In this document: positions 47,180-55,847 of the stretch, piece after piece
Numbering within the stretch: the first letter of the stretch is position 1
How the letters are laid out: the number at the start of each line of letters is the position of its first letter
NCBI RefSeq assembly: GCF_031458235.1
Contig: NZ_JAVDYB010000001.1
Location: 5,380,001 to 5,444,000 of the forward strand
Direction: 5' to 3'
Origin: Catenuloplanes atrovinosus
GTDB taxonomy: Bacteria > Actinomycetota > Actinomycetes > Mycobacteriales > Micromonosporaceae
DNA length: 64,000 nucleotides
Translations under genes and position numbers: made by a program
Notes under the pieces: model-generated
Databases searched by the model: none
The model's input: only the letters and a program-made list of their open reading frames with translations
What the model was told of the DNA's origin: nothing

Positions 47180-49737
47180 GCGCTGGTGCCTCCGCCTTCG
47201 GTGCCGTGGGGGTGGTTGGTTCGTACATCGGTGTTCGCACGCTGCATGCCCGCCCGCAGCGCCGTGAGGCGGTTGCGCACCTCGGCCGGCGAGGAGTCGA
47301 CCATCGCCGCGGGTGCCTCCGGCACGCTCGGCGCGGCCGGTGCGGCCTCGGCCGCGGGCCGGCTGGTCCGCGGTGCGCGCTTGCGCAGACCGTTCCGGGT
47401 GCGCTCGACCTCGCCGGTCTCGATCGTCCGGGGACGCGGCGAGGACTGCTCCGCGACCGCCTCGGCGGCGGCCTCCGCGGCCGCGACCTCGGGGGACGGC
47501 GGCACGGTCAGGTACTCGACCACGCTCGGCTTGACCCGTCCGCCGATCGCCAGGTACGGCGCGTCCGGTGCCTGGGTCGGCGCGCCGGAGCTGACCAGCG
47601 GCCGGCTGACCTCGGGGGCCTGCGGAGCCTGCGGGGCCTGCGGCGGCCGGAAGGCCGGTGCGGGCGCGATCGACGCCGGCGGCTCCGGCGGCTGCGGCCG
47701 GACCGGGATGACCGGCATGGCGGGCCGCTCGTCCACGATCTCCCCGTCCCGGACCGCCGGCGTCGCCGCGGAGGCGATCACCGAGGAGGGCAGCAGCACG
47801 CGGGCCGTGACGCCGGTGACCGGCGAGGACGCCAGCTTCACCTCCGCGCCCATGTCCCGGGCGAGCTGACCGACCACGTAGTGGCCGAGGTAGCGGGCCG
47901 GCGCCGTGATGAAGTCGCCCTCACCGCGCAGACGCGCGTTGGCGGCCTCGATGTCCGTGTCGCTCATGCCGACGCCCTGGTCGACGATCGCGATCAGGTA
48001 CTGGTCGCCGACGCGGCGGCCCTGGATCTCCACGTCCGAGTCCGGCGGGGAGAACGTCAGGCCGTTCTCGATCAGCTCGGCGAGCAGGTGCGCCACGCCG
48101 CTGACCACGGCACCGACGATGTTGGCGTCGTCGATGCGGCGGAACGAGACCCGGCGGTACTCCTCGACCTCGGAGACCGCGGCCCGGATGACGTCCGCCA
48201 TCGGCAGCGGCGCCGACCACTGCCGCGGGCTGGACGTGCCCACGAGCACCAGGAGGCTCTCCGCGTTCCGTCGCATACGGGTGGCCAGGTGGTCCAGCTC
48301 GAACAGGTTGGCGAGCGCGGACGGGTCCGTCTCCTCCCGCTCCAGCGTGGTGATGAAGCCGAGCTGACGGCGGAGCAGGTTCTGGTTGCGGCGGCCCAGG
48401 TTGGCCAGCGACTCGGTCGTCGACTTCCGCAGCAGCGCCTGCTCGGTGGCGAGCGTGTACGCGGTGGCCTGCACGTGCTCGAACGCCTCGGCCAGCGACC
48501 GCATCTCGGAGGACGCGCCGCGGGCCAGCCGGACCGGGGTCAGGCGCGGACGCTCCTCGTCCGGCGACATCTCCTGGGCGATGGCCACCGCCTGCGGCAG
48601 CCGCACCTCGGCGATGTGGTCGGCCTCGGCGGCCAGCGCCGCCAGCGGCCGGGTGATCGACCGGGACGCGAAGATCAGCACCGTGATCGCGACCGCGAAA
48701 CAGGCCACCACGATGGCGGTCAGCAGCAGGATCGCGTTCAGCGTGAGCGTCTGCAGCTCGGACGCGCGGCCCCGGATCTCGTTGCCGACCTCCTCCTGCA
48801 CCTTGGTCACGCCGTTCAGGAACTGCGTCATCGCGTTGGAGTAGAGGCCGGTGTCCGCGAAGATCTCCCGGCCGTCCGCGGACTCGTCCGCGATCTCCCG
48901 GAACCGCTCCACGGTCCGGGCCGAGCCGGTGTCCATCACCGCGGCGAGCCGCTCCCGCTGCGACTGGGTCGCGGAGGAGGAGAACTCGGCGATCGCCGCG
49001 TCGTTCTGCGCGATGAGGCTGGCGTAGTCGACGTATTCGTTCACGCCGTTGACCTCGAACGTGCCGCGCAGGAACACCTCGTTGAGGCGCACCGCCTCCT
49101 GCGAGGACGACTCCTTGATCACGTTCAGCGCGTTCAGCACGGTCACCATGCGGCGCAGCGAGGTGTCGCCCAGCCGGTCCAGCTCGAAGTCGATCGTGTT
49201 CAGCGCGGTGATCTTGTCCGTGAAGAACACGACCGCGCTGTTCAGCTTGGCGGACTTCGCGTCGACCTGGCCCCGGAAGTTGTCCAGCGCGGTCAGCGAG
49301 GCGAGCGTGGAGCTGATCCGGTCGTCGATCGCGGCCTGGTCGTCCTCGGCCACCATCGCGGCGACCTCGCGCCGCCGCTGGTCGACGGCCTCGCGGGCCG
49401 GCGCCAGCCGGGCCGCGACCAGATCGTTGCCGGTGAGCAGGCCGGCGGTGGCGCCGCGCTCGTCCTGCAGCGCCTGAACCAGCTGCTGCACGCCGAGAGC
49501 GAGCGTGACGCTGCGGGTGGTGTCCCGCGCGTCGTTGTAGTCCTGGGCGCTGTCCACGGCGAGCACGCCGAGGAGAGCGAGAATACCGGCGAGCGGGACA
49601 GCCAACAGTGTGGCCAGGCGCTGACGGATCGGGCGGCCCTGCCGGAGCTTCTGCCCCGACGTGGTGACGCTCGATCCGCGACCAGGCCTGAGGATCCCGC
49701 TCAGCCGCGATTTGCGGTGCACGGCTGCACTCAACAC
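47176..49737 (-). CDS. Conservon sensor protein (CvnA-like, NIT sensor plus HATPase)
   Basis: The ~853-residue protein has a membrane helix (~45-65), a ~260-residue outside sensor of nitrate/nitrite-sensing (NIT) type (Q-D-E-R-G-A-T-A-G-L-L motif) and a second helix (~335-360). HAMP (S-R-S-I-T-R-P-L-A-A-L), a helical H-box-like region without a clear phospho-His, and a HATPase_c domain (N-box L-L-A-E-L-I-E-N-G-L, D-Q-G-V-G-M-S) follow. The last ~230 residues are a disordered Pro/Ala-rich tail. The start is uncertain: GTG 49737 or TTG 49734, both after GGAGG; TTG has the better spacing. It is the first gene of the four-gene conservon. Confidence 0.92.
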   Translation of the reverse strand: MLSAAVHRKSRLSGILRPGRGSSVTTSGQKLRQGRPIRQRLATLLAVPLAGILALLGVLAVDSAQDYNDARDTTRSVTLALGVQQLVQALQDERGATAGLLTGNDLVAARLAPAREAVDQRRREVAAMVAEDDQAAIDDRISSTLASLTALDNFRGQVDAKSAKLNSAVVFFTDKITALNTIDFELDRLGDTSLRRMVTVLNALNVIKESSSQEAVRLNEVFLRGTFEVNGVNEYVDYASLIAQNDAAIAEFSSSATQSQRERLAAVMDTGSARTVERFREIADESADGREIFADTGLYSNAMTQFLNGVTKVQEEVGNEIRGRASELQTLTLNAILLLTAIVVACFAVAITVLIFASRSITRPLAALAAEADHIAEVRLPQAVAIAQEMSPDEERPRLTPVRLARGASSEMRSLAEAFEHVQATAYTLATEQALLRKSTTESLANLGRRNQNLLRRQLGFITTLEREETDPSALANLFELDHLATRMRRNAESLLVLVGTSSPRQWSAPLPMADVIRAAVSEVEEYRRVSFRRIDDANIVGAVVSGVAHLLAELIENGLTFSPPDSDVEIQGRRVGDQYLIAIVDQGVGMSDTDIEAANARLRGEGDFITAPARYLGHYVVGQLARDMGAEVKLASSPVTGVTARVLLPSSVIASAATPAVRDGEIVDERPAMPVIPVRPQPPEPPASIAPAPAFRPPQAPQAPQAPEVSRPLVSSGAPTQAPDAPYLAIGGRVKPSVVEYLTVPPSPEVAAAEAAAEAVAEQSSPRPRTIETGEVERTRNGLRKRAPRTSRPAAEAAPAAPSVPEAPAAMVDSSPAEVRNRLTALRAGMQRANTDVRTNHPHGTEGGGTSA

Positions 49738-49858
49738 CGACCTCCAATTAGCAGATGCGGACAACGGCTACCTCCCGGTGGTGACCGGGCCGCATCAGCT
49801 GTGGCGGTCTAGGTGGCCTGGGTTGCAGTTCGACAGGAATCGCGCGTCTCTTAGGCGA

Positions 49859-51025
49859 TTACGTCGGTACTGCACCCGAACCGTGGGCGAGTCGGGGGCG
49901 CCGGGCGTCGAACAGCGCGATCGGATGGGCGGTCGTGCCCGTGATGGCCAGGTCGGCCAGGATCTCGCCGACCACCGGGACGAACTTGAAGCCGTGCCCG
50001 GAGAAGCCGCACGCGACCGTGACGGTGGGGTGCTCCGGGTGCGCCGCGATGACGAAGTGCTCATCCGGCGTGTTCGTGTACATGCAGGTCTTGGCGCGCA
50101 GGAACCGCCCGGCCCCGCCCGGCAGCAGCCGGCCGAACCGCGCGGCCATCGCGGCGACCTCCGCCGGATGCACCTCGCGGTCGATCGTCTCCGGCGTGCA
50201 GCTCGCGCCGCCGCGGAAGAACGCGACCTTGACGCCGCCCTCCGGGCCGTCCAGCGCGGGGAAGCCGTAGATCTGCGAACCGTCCGCGTCCTCCCAGACG
50301 TAGATCGGGTGCCGGTCCGGCGTGAAATTCGCGATCGACGCGCCGGGCGCGAACCAGAACTGCACCTGCCGCTCCACCTCCAGCGGCACGCCCAGGCCGG
50401 CCAGCACCCGCGGCGCCCACGCGCCCGGCGCCACCACCAGGTGACCCGCGTCGTACCGGCCGGTGGCGGTGGTCACCCGCACGCCGGCCGCGGTCGCCTC
50501 CCAGGCCAGCGCGGGCTCGCCGAAGCGCAGCTCCGCGCCGGCCCGCGCGGCCAGGTTCAGGTGCCCGCGGACGGTCGGCTCCGGGCGGACGAACCCGGCC
50601 TCGGCCTCGTAGAGCGCCACGTCGTCCGGCCCGGGGTGCAGCGTCGGGAAGCGCCGGTGCAGTTCGGCCGCGTCCAGCATCTCGTGCCGCAGGCCCCACC
50701 GCTGCGCGCTGCGCCGTGATCCGGCGACCGTGCGGCTGCCGGGCGGGCCGATCATCACGCCGCCGCACCGCGTGATCACGTCCGCGCCGGAGTCCACGGC
50801 CAGCCGGTCCCACAATTCATAGGAGCGGAGCAGCAGCGGTACGTACGCCGGATCCTCGAAGTACGCCTGCCGGATGATGCGCGAGCCGCCGTGGCTGGAG
50901 CCCTGGTCGTGCGCGGGCCCGAACCGCTCCAGGCCGAGCACCCGCCGGCCGCGCGCGGCCAGGTGATACGCGGCGGCGCTGCCCATTCCGCCCAGTCCCA
51001 GCACGATCACGTCATAGGCCGGCAT
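49859..51025 (-). CDS. solA: FAD-dependent amine oxidase, N-methyltryptophan/sarcosine oxidase family
   Basis: This is a 388-residue flavoprotein with the N-terminal Rossmann motif [12 protein letters not shown] and [11 protein letters not shown]. The covalent-flavin Cys is in [17 protein letters not shown], which marks the MSOX/MTOX group. H-in-S-S-H-G and K-F-V-P-V-V-G-E complete the active-site pattern. Substrate is an N-methyl amino acid, but sarcosine versus N-methyltryptophan cannot be told. It is followed by the MFS gene with two hairpins in between, so it has its own transcript. Confidence 0.85.
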   Translation of the reverse strand: MPAYDVIVLGLGGMGSAAAYHLAARGRRVLGLERFGPAHDQGSSHGGSRIIRQAYFEDPAYVPLLLRSYELWDRLAVDSGADVITRCGGVMIGPPGSRTVAGSRRSAQRWGLRHEMLDAAELHRRFPTLHPGPDDVALYEAEAGFVRPEPTVRGHLNLAARAGAELRFGEPALAWEATAAGVRVTTATGRYDAGHLVVAPGAWAPRVLAGLGVPLEVERQVQFWFAPGASIANFTPDRHPIYVWEDADGSQIYGFPALDGPEGGVKVAFFRGGASCTPETIDREVHPAEVAAMAARFGRLLPGGAGRFLRAKTCMYTNTPDEHFVIAAHPEHPTVTVACGFSGHGFKFVPVVGEILADLAITGTTAHPIALFDARRPRLAHGSGAVPT

Positions 51026-51079
51026 CCGCGTCCCCTCTGGCGAGCCCCAGGATCGCGCGGTACAGCCGGAACGTCAACA

Positions 51080-51108
51080 GGCCCCGCGACCTGCGTGGTC
51101 GCGGGGCC
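51080..51108 (-). terminator. First of two hairpins downstream of the MFS gene
   Basis: A perfect 12-base stem GGCCCCGCGACC/GGTCGCGGGGCC (51080-51091 with 51097-51108) has a 5-base loop. With the next structure it forms a tandem between the MFS stop and the solA start, both read on the minus strand. Confidence 0.75.
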
Positions 51109-51124
51109 GTCGCCCCAGGGCGTG

Positions 51125-51180
51125 TCTGGTGGATCTTCGCCGGCCTGCGGCGTGGCCTCGGCTCGACGAGATCCACCAGA
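51125..51180 (-). terminator. Second hairpin after the MFS gene
   Basis: The arms TCTGGTGGATCT (51125-51136) and AGATCCACCAGA (51169-51180) pair perfectly over 12 bases with a 32-base loop. It ends 6 bases after the MFS stop and touches the sequence ATCCGCCCTAG, which also occurs in the 53.9-kb inverted repeat. Confidence 0.72.
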
Positions 51181-51186
51181 TCCGCC

Positions 51187-52785
51187 CTAGCGGGCGGCCT
51201 TCGCCACCGGGCCGCCCTCGGTGACCTGCGAACCCTCCGCGACCTCCAGCTTCTCGCCCAGGTCGAGGCTGGAGCGGAGCATGGTCGGCTTGAGGAGGAT
51301 CGCGGCCAGGATGCCGATCACGCCGATCGCGGCGGAGATCAGGAAGATGTGGCCGGTCGCGTCGCCGTACGCGGCGCGGACGATCTCCTGCACCGGCGCC
51401 GGCAGCGCGGCCAGGTTCAGCGCGCTGGTGCCGGAGTCGCCGCCGGCCGGGATGCCGGCCGCGGTCAGGTCGCGGGTGATCGAGTCGCCGACCCGGCGGG
51501 CCAGCACCGCGCCGAGCACCGACACGCCGATCGTGCCGCCGAGCGAGCGGAAGAACGTGACCGTGGCGCTGGCCGCGCCGATGTCCTTGAGCGGCACGTC
51601 GTTCTGCACGGCCAGGATCAGGTTCTGCATGGAGAGGCCGACGCCGGCGCCGACCAGCAGCATCGCGCCGCCGACCAGGTAGAGCGACGTCTGGTGATCG
51701 ATGGTGGAGAGCGCCAGGAAGCCGAGGACCAGCACGACCGTACCCGTGATGATGTAGGGCTTGACCCTGCCGCTCTTGGTGATCATTCGGCCCGCCACGA
51801 TCGAGGAGATCAGCACGCCGGCCATCATCGGGATGGTGAGCAGACCGGCCTCGGTCGGGCTGTAGCCGCGGCCGATCTGGAAGTACTGGCCCAGGAAGAC
51901 CGCGCCGCCGAACATCGCCATGCCGACCGCGAGACTGGCCAGGATGCTGAGCGCGGGCGTGCGCTGCCGCACGATGTCCAGCGGCACGATCGGCTCCTTG
52001 GCCCGCGACTCCACCAGCACCGCCAGTGCCAGCAGCAGCAGGCCGCCACCGACCATCACACCGGTCTGCCAGGAGACCCAGGCGAACGAGCCGTCGACGA
52101 ACGAGATCCAGATCAGGATGACGCTGACGCCGGCCGCGATCAGGAACGCGCCCAGGTAGTCGATCCTCACGTCGTCCCGCCGGGCCACCGGCAGGCGCAG
52201 CGTGATCTGCAGCAGCACCAGCGACACCAGCGCGAACGGGATGCCGGCGAAGAAGCACCAGCGCCAGCCGAGCCAGTCGGTGTCTACGATCACGCCGCCG
52301 ATCAGCGGGCCGGCCACCGTGGCCAGCGCCATCACGCCGCCGAGGTAGCCGTTGTACCGGCCGCGCTCGCGCGGCGGGATCATCGCGGCGATCGCCACCT
52401 GGACCAGGGCCTGGAGGCCGCCGACGCCGATGCCCATGAACGCGCGGGCCGCGATCAGCTGCGGCGTGTCCTGCGCGAAGCCGCTGACGATCGAGCCGAG
52501 CACGAAGATGACGATGGAGATCTGGATCAGCGTCTTCTTGCTGATCAGATCCGACAGCTTGCCCCAGATCGGAGTGGTGGCGGTCGAGGTCAGCAGCGTG
52601 GCGGTGACGACCCAGGTGTACTGGGTCTGCGATCCGTTGAGCGAGCCGATGATCTGGGGCAGCGCGTTCGAGACGATGGTGGCGCTGAGCATCGCCACGA
52701 AGAGCGCCAGCAGGAGGCCGCTGAGCGCCTCCAGGATCTGGCGGTGACTCATCGTCTCCGGTGCGGGTACGGTCTGGGCGCTCAT
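51187..52785 (-). CDS. DHA2-type MFS multidrug exporter
   Basis: The 532-residue protein has 14 membrane helices. The N-terminal S-A-T-I-V-S-N-A-L-P-Q-I-I matches motif D1 (L-D-x-T-V-x-N-V-A-L-P-like) of drug-H+ antiporters of the 14-TMS group, and G-K-L-S-D-L-I-S-K-K is motif A. R-E-R-G-R-Y-N-G and G-P-L-I-G-G-V-I are present (motif C region). It is probably a drug exporter. Its ATG overlaps the stop of the MarR gene by 4 bases; the two form one operon, in which the MarR protein likely represses. Confidence 0.92.
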   Translation of the reverse strand: MSAQTVPAPETMSHRQILEALSGLLLALFVAMLSATIVSNALPQIIGSLNGSQTQYTWVVTATLLTSTATTPIWGKLSDLISKKTLIQISIVIFVLGSIVSGFAQDTPQLIAARAFMGIGVGGLQALVQVAIAAMIPPRERGRYNGYLGGVMALATVAGPLIGGVIVDTDWLGWRWCFFAGIPFALVSLVLLQITLRLPVARRDDVRIDYLGAFLIAAGVSVILIWISFVDGSFAWVSWQTGVMVGGGLLLLALAVLVESRAKEPIVPLDIVRQRTPALSILASLAVGMAMFGGAVFLGQYFQIGRGYSPTEAGLLTIPMMAGVLISSIVAGRMITKSGRVKPYIITGTVVLVLGFLALSTIDHQTSLYLVGGAMLLVGAGVGLSMQNLILAVQNDVPLKDIGAASATVTFFRSLGGTIGVSVLGAVLARRVGDSITRDLTAAGIPAGGDSGTSALNLAALPAPVQEIVRAAYGDATGHIFLISAAIGVIGILAAILLKPTMLRSSLDLGEKLEVAEGSQVTEGGPVAKAAR

Positions 52786-53225
52786 CGCGCATCCTCCTTG
52801 GACAGGTACGTGGTCATGTCCCGCGAGAAGCGGGCGAGCATCGCGGCGAAGTCGGCGATCTCCATGGGGGTCCAGCCCGCCAGCGCGGCGGCGGCGACGG
52901 TGCCGAACCAGTCGTGCGTCTCGGCCAGCACCTCGCGCCCGGCCGGCGTCACGCTGAGCACGCTGGCGCGGCGGTCCCCGGGGTCGGGCGTGCGCGCCAC
53001 GTATCCCAGCGAGACCAGGTGCGCCACCGCGCGACTGACCGTGGACGGGTCCAGGTAGGTGTGCGCCGCGAGCTCCTTCAGGTGGCACCCCTGCCCGGCC
53101 ATCCGGTCCAGTTCCGCCAGCAGACCGATCAGACCCGGCGGTACGCCGTCGGCGGGTCTTGCCTGCTTGGCCAGGCGCAGCACCCGCTGCTGCTCCTGAA
53201 GCAGGCGGATCAGTTCGGTCTCCAT
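52782..53225 (-). CDS. MarR-family transcriptional regulator
   Basis: The 147-residue protein has a MarR winged helix: L-K-E-L-A-A-H-T-Y-L-D-P-S-T-V-S-R-A-V-A-H-L-V-S-L-G-Y-V and the wing D-P-G-D-R-R-A-S-V-L-S-V-T-P-A-G. The dimerising helices are at both ends. It is co-transcribed with the downstream exporter and divergent from a TetR gene; the spacer holds probable operators. Confidence 0.92.
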   Translation of the reverse strand: METELIRLLQEQQRVLRLAKQARPADGVPPGLIGLLAELDRMAGQGCHLKELAAHTYLDPSTVSRAVAHLVSLGYVARTPDPGDRRASVLSVTPAGREVLAETHDWFGTVAAAALAGWTPMEIADFAAMLARFSRDMTTYLSKEDAR

Positions 53226-53238
53226 CGCGGATGCCCCT

Positions 53239-53303
53239 CATGTGGTTGGCACATGCAAGCATCCTCCAAATTTGCCCACTGCGCAAGATTGCTCATTGGG
53301 AAC
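53239..53303. promoter_or_regulatory. Divergent promoter/operator region of marR-MFS and tetR
   Basis: A perfect inverted repeat CATGTG/CACATG with a 5-base centre (53239-53244, 53250-53255) lies 14 bases before the MarR start. Further on, TTGC-N7-GCAA (53272-53286) and a related TTGC copy 17 bases later (53289) make a tandem. Such symmetric elements fit MarR or TetR binding. Confidence 0.55.
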
Positions 53304-53332
53304 CGGGTCACACAGGGCTTACCCTCGTGACC

Positions 53333-53971
53333 ATGGATTCGCAGCCACCCGGGCTCCGGGAGCGCAAGAAGGCCGCCACCCGCCTCGCGCTGCACGAGGC
53401 GGCCCTGCGGCTCGTGCTCCGTGACGGGCTGGCCAACGTGACGGTCGAGGCGATCGCGGACGCGGCCGACGTCTCCCGCCGCACGTTCTCGAACTACTTC
53501 TCCGGCAAGGAGGAGGCGCTGCTCTACGGCGACCAGACCCGCATGCGCGCATTCCTGGACACCATGCGGGCCCGGCCCGCGGACGAGACGCCGTGGACCG
53601 CGCTGCGCGAGACGCTGGTCGCGCTGCGCGACACGTTCGGTTCCCGCGGCCCCGGCGTCACCGGCCAACTGCGGCTGCTGCGCCAGCAGCCCGACCTGAT
53701 CAGCCGGCAGGCCGCCATCTACGCCGAGGTGGAGCAGGAACTGGCCGCGGAGTTCACCGCGCGCGGCGCCGCACCCGGCCTCCAGGCCCGCATCCTGGCC
53801 GCCACCAGCATGGCCGCGATCCGCGTCGCCACCACCCGCTGGATCGAGGACAACGGCACCACCCCCCTCCCCGACCTCGTCGACACCGCCCTCCTCCTCA
53901 TCCGCCCCGCCTTCCCCACCCCGCCCACCGTTCCTCCCCGCGCCGATCTAGGGCGGATTCCGGCGGTTTGA
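53333..53971 (+). CDS. TetR-family transcriptional regulator
   Basis: The 212-residue protein has a TetR N-terminal HTH: L-R-E-R-K-K-A-A-T-R-L-A-L-H-E-A-A and V-T-V-E-A-I-A-D-A-A-D-V-S-R-R-T-F-S-N-Y-F-S-G-K-E-E-A. The ligand-binding part has the MftR-like/TetR C-terminal pattern. ATG at 53333 or GTG two codons earlier. The end of the gene forms the left arm of a 20-base inverted repeat. Divergent from marR, so it may regulate the same exporter. Confidence 0.92.
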   Translation: MDSQPPGLRERKKAATRLALHEAALRLVLRDGLANVTVEAIADAADVSRRTFSNYFSGKEEALLYGDQTRMRAFLDTMRARPADETPWTALRETLVALRDTFGSRGPGVTGQLRLLRQQPDLISRQAAIYAEVEQELAAEFTARGAAPGLQARILAATSMAAIRVATTRWIEDNGTTPLPDLVDTALLLIRPAFPTPPTVPPRADLGRIPAV

Positions 53972-54004
53972 TCTCCGATCACGTGAATCCGCCCTAGATC
54001 GGCG
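53941..54004 (+). terminator. 20-base perfect inverted repeat at the end of the TetR gene
   Basis: The arms 53941-53960 and 53985-54004 are perfect complements over 20 bases, with a 24-base loop. The left arm is inside the coding end, and the stop lies in the loop. It would act as a strong terminator. The core ATCCGCCCTAG recurs at the MFS gene end (51179-51189). Confidence 0.7.
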
Positions 54005-54006
54005 AC

Positions 54007-54059
54007 GGGGGGGCGGGGGTGCGCGGGGGGGCGGGGGGTGGCGGGGGACGGGATAGGAT
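54007..54059 (+). promoter_or_regulatory. G-run promoter of the TetR-thioredoxin-like gene with TAGGAT -10
   Basis: The plus strand has G-runs of 7, 5, 7, 6 and 5 bases within 41 bases (54007-54047), a G-quadruplex-like pattern. A TAGGAT at 54054-54059, an exact HrdB-type -10, follows. The GTG lies 8 bases further, which suggests a leaderless mRNA. No -35 is visible in the G-tract. Confidence 0.5.
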
Positions 54060-54067
54060 CGGCCGTT

Positions 54068-55111
54068 GTGGGGCGCATGACCCGGGCGGAGATGCAGGAG
54101 CACAACCGCCGCAAGGTGATCGCGGCCGCGCGTGCCGAGTTCCTGGCCCGCGGGTTCCGGGACGCGAAGATCGACGACATCGCGGAGCGGGCGGAGCTGA
54201 CCCGCGGCGCGGTCTACTCCAACTTCCCCAGCAAGCGCGCGCTGTACCTCACGGTGCTCGCCCAGGACCTGTCGGTCCCCTCCCCCGCCATCACGGACGC
54301 GCCGCGTACCGCCGCCGACGCGCTCGCCGCGTTCGCCCGCGCCTGGACCGCCCGCCTCCCGCTGATCGCCGACACGCCCCGCCTGGACGCCGAACTGCTG
54401 CCGGAGATCGTCGTCGCCCGCTCGCTGCACCAACCGTTCGCCCAGCTCACCCAGCTGGCCGCGATCACGCTCGGCCTCACGCTGGAGGCGTTCCCGGACG
54501 CGCGCGACCGCATGGTGCGTACCGCGGAGGCCGCGCTCACCACGCTCTACGGCGCCACCCAGCTCAGCGCCGCCGCGCCGATCTTCACCGACCCGATCGC
54601 GGTCACCGCGGCCGTGGCCCACCTGGCCCGGCTCGACCTGGGCGACGGCTGGCCGCCGCCACACCTGCCGTTCACCGACGCGGCCGTACCCGCGGACGAC
54701 CCCTGGACCCCACCGCCCGCCGTCGACGCGCTGCGCGACGCGCCCGCGCCGCTGACCGGCGACGGCGTGGTCGCGGTGCTCGGCCTGCACCGGCTCGCCG
54801 CCGTCGAGGAGGCGCTGCGCGCCACCAGCGGCCCGGTCACGCTGGTGCCGGTCACCGCGGACCCGGCCGAGCTGGGACCGCTCGTCCGCCTGTGCGTCGC
54901 CGACCTCGCCGGCTGCCTCCGCGCGACCGTGCCGATGTCCGGATTCCCCCGCCTCCACGTGGTCCACGACGAGACCGGCGCCCTGGCCGCGGCGGCCGGC
55001 ATCGCATCCCCGGCCGACGGAACCGAGGCCGCGATCCGAGTCTCGGGCGGCCGGATCGTGGCGCGCGCCCACGGCTTCGGCGCCTGCCACGCCGCGGCGT
55101 CCCATTCCTGA
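54068..55111 (+). CDS. TetR-family protein with C-terminal thioredoxin-like domain
   Basis: The ~347-residue protein starts with a TetR HTH (R-A-E-M-Q-E-H-N-R-R-K-V-I-A-A-A-R, I-D-D-I-A-E-R-A-E-L-T-R-G-A-V-Y-S-N-F-P-S-K-R-A-L-Y). The TetR-type ligand domain runs to about 190. Residues ~230-347 look like a thioredoxin/peroxiredoxin fold: V-V-A-V-L-G-L-H-R-L, F-P-R-L-H-V-V-H-D-E-T-G-A-L-A-A-A-A-G-I and a closing strand with G-G-R-I-V-A-R-A-H-G. There is no C-x-x-C; the Cys residues are in the R-L-C-V-A, G-C-L-R and A-C-H-A positions. Domain match is from pattern only. GTG 54068 would be the first codon after a TAGGAT promoter; ATG three codons later is the alternative. Confidence 0.75.
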   Translation: MGRMTRAEMQEHNRRKVIAAARAEFLARGFRDAKIDDIAERAELTRGAVYSNFPSKRALYLTVLAQDLSVPSPAITDAPRTAADALAAFARAWTARLPLIADTPRLDAELLPEIVVARSLHQPFAQLTQLAAITLGLTLEAFPDARDRMVRTAEAALTTLYGATQLSAAAPIFTDPIAVTAAVAHLARLDLGDGWPPPHLPFTDAAVPADDPWTPPPAVDALRDAPAPLTGDGVVAVLGLHRLAAVEEALRATSGPVTLVPVTADPAELGPLVRLCVADLAGCLRATVPMSGFPRLHVVHDETGALAAAAGIASPADGTEAAIRVSGGRIVARAHGFGACHAAASHS

Positions 55112-55286
55112 CCGCGGCACTCGGCCCGACCACCGCCATGTCCGCCGCGACCACTCCCCGACGGGTACTCCGCCGCCCTGGCTCACAACCTCGGCCAGCT
55201 TCCTAGGAGGCTACCCTTATATCGTGGCGGCCGCCGTAGCGGACATCAGTGCAAAGTCCCGGCTCGCCGAAACACCGCCGCGGATA

Positions 55287-55400
55287 GAAAAACGACGGCC
55301 CGAGGAAGCCCGCCGGCGGCCGGCAGACGTCCGCGGCAAACAGACGGTCACAAGCCACGGCCCCGCAGGCGTCCGCGGAAAGAAAACGACGGCCCGGAGG
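55287..55400. repeat. Partial duplication of a terminator stem in the 55.1-55.4 kb gap
   Basis: Nearly identical 19-base sequences GAAAAACGACGGCCCGAGG (55287-55305) and GAAAACGACGGCCCGGAGG (55382-55400) flank a GC-rich stretch with a second pair of related segments around CGTCCGCGG. The second copy is part of a terminator. I see no gene in 55112-55403. Confidence 0.6.
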
Positions 55401-55405
55401 CCGTC
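55382..55405 (-). terminator. Intrinsic terminator of the STAS gene
   Basis: A 7-base stem GACGGCC/GGCCGTC (55388-55394 with 55399-55405) with a 4-base loop is followed, on the minus strand, by GTTTTC. It overlaps the STAS stop codon. Confidence 0.75.
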
Positions 55406-55748
55406 AGGAGTCGGTGGTACGGACGTGCTGGTGCGGGATGCCCGCCGCCGCCAGCTGGCCGGCCAGGATCGGCGGCGGGTTGTCGTAGTAGATCGGGACC
55501 CGTTGGTCCGCCGCGATCTCGCCGGCCGCGATCAGCGTGCCGAGGTTGATCGGGTCGACCGCGGCCACGTCCGCCAGGTCCAGGATGACCAGGGACGGCC
55601 GCTCGCGGCGGAACGCCTGGACCAGGATGCGGCGCAGCGGGCCGGCGTGCTCGGCACCGACCGTGCCGTGCGGGACGACGACGAGCGTGCCGTCGTCGCC
55701 TCTCTCGATGTCGACGAGACTGGGCTGCCTGTCGGAGGTCTGTGGCAT
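55404..55748 (-). CDS. STAS-domain protein (anti-sigma-factor-antagonist-like)
   Basis: The 114-residue protein has the STAS fold: V-V-V-P-H-G-T-V-G-A-E-H-A-G-P-L-R-R-I-L and L-V-I-L-D-L-A-D-V-A-A-V-D-P-I-N-L-G-T-L. At the position where SpoIIAA-type antagonists carry a phosphorylated Ser, the motif here reads V-D-P-I-N-L-G. The usual D-S-x-G-L Ser is therefore missing, so a classic phosphoswitch is uncertain. The ATG at 55748 has GGAAGG 7 bases upstream. No sigma or kinase gene is adjacent. Confidence 0.82.
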   Translation of the reverse strand: MPQTSDRQPSLVDIERGDDGTLVVVPHGTVGAEHAGPLRRILVQAFRRERPSLVILDLADVAAVDPINLGTLIAAGEIAADQRVPIYYDNPPPILAGQLAAAGIPHQHVRTTDS

Positions 55749-55847
55749 GGGTCTGCCTTCCGCCACCACTCGTTCACCGGCACCTCAGCCTAACGCCTCC
55801 GCGCACATGCGCACGTCACACCCACTGACCGGCGGGTGAACATCGCG

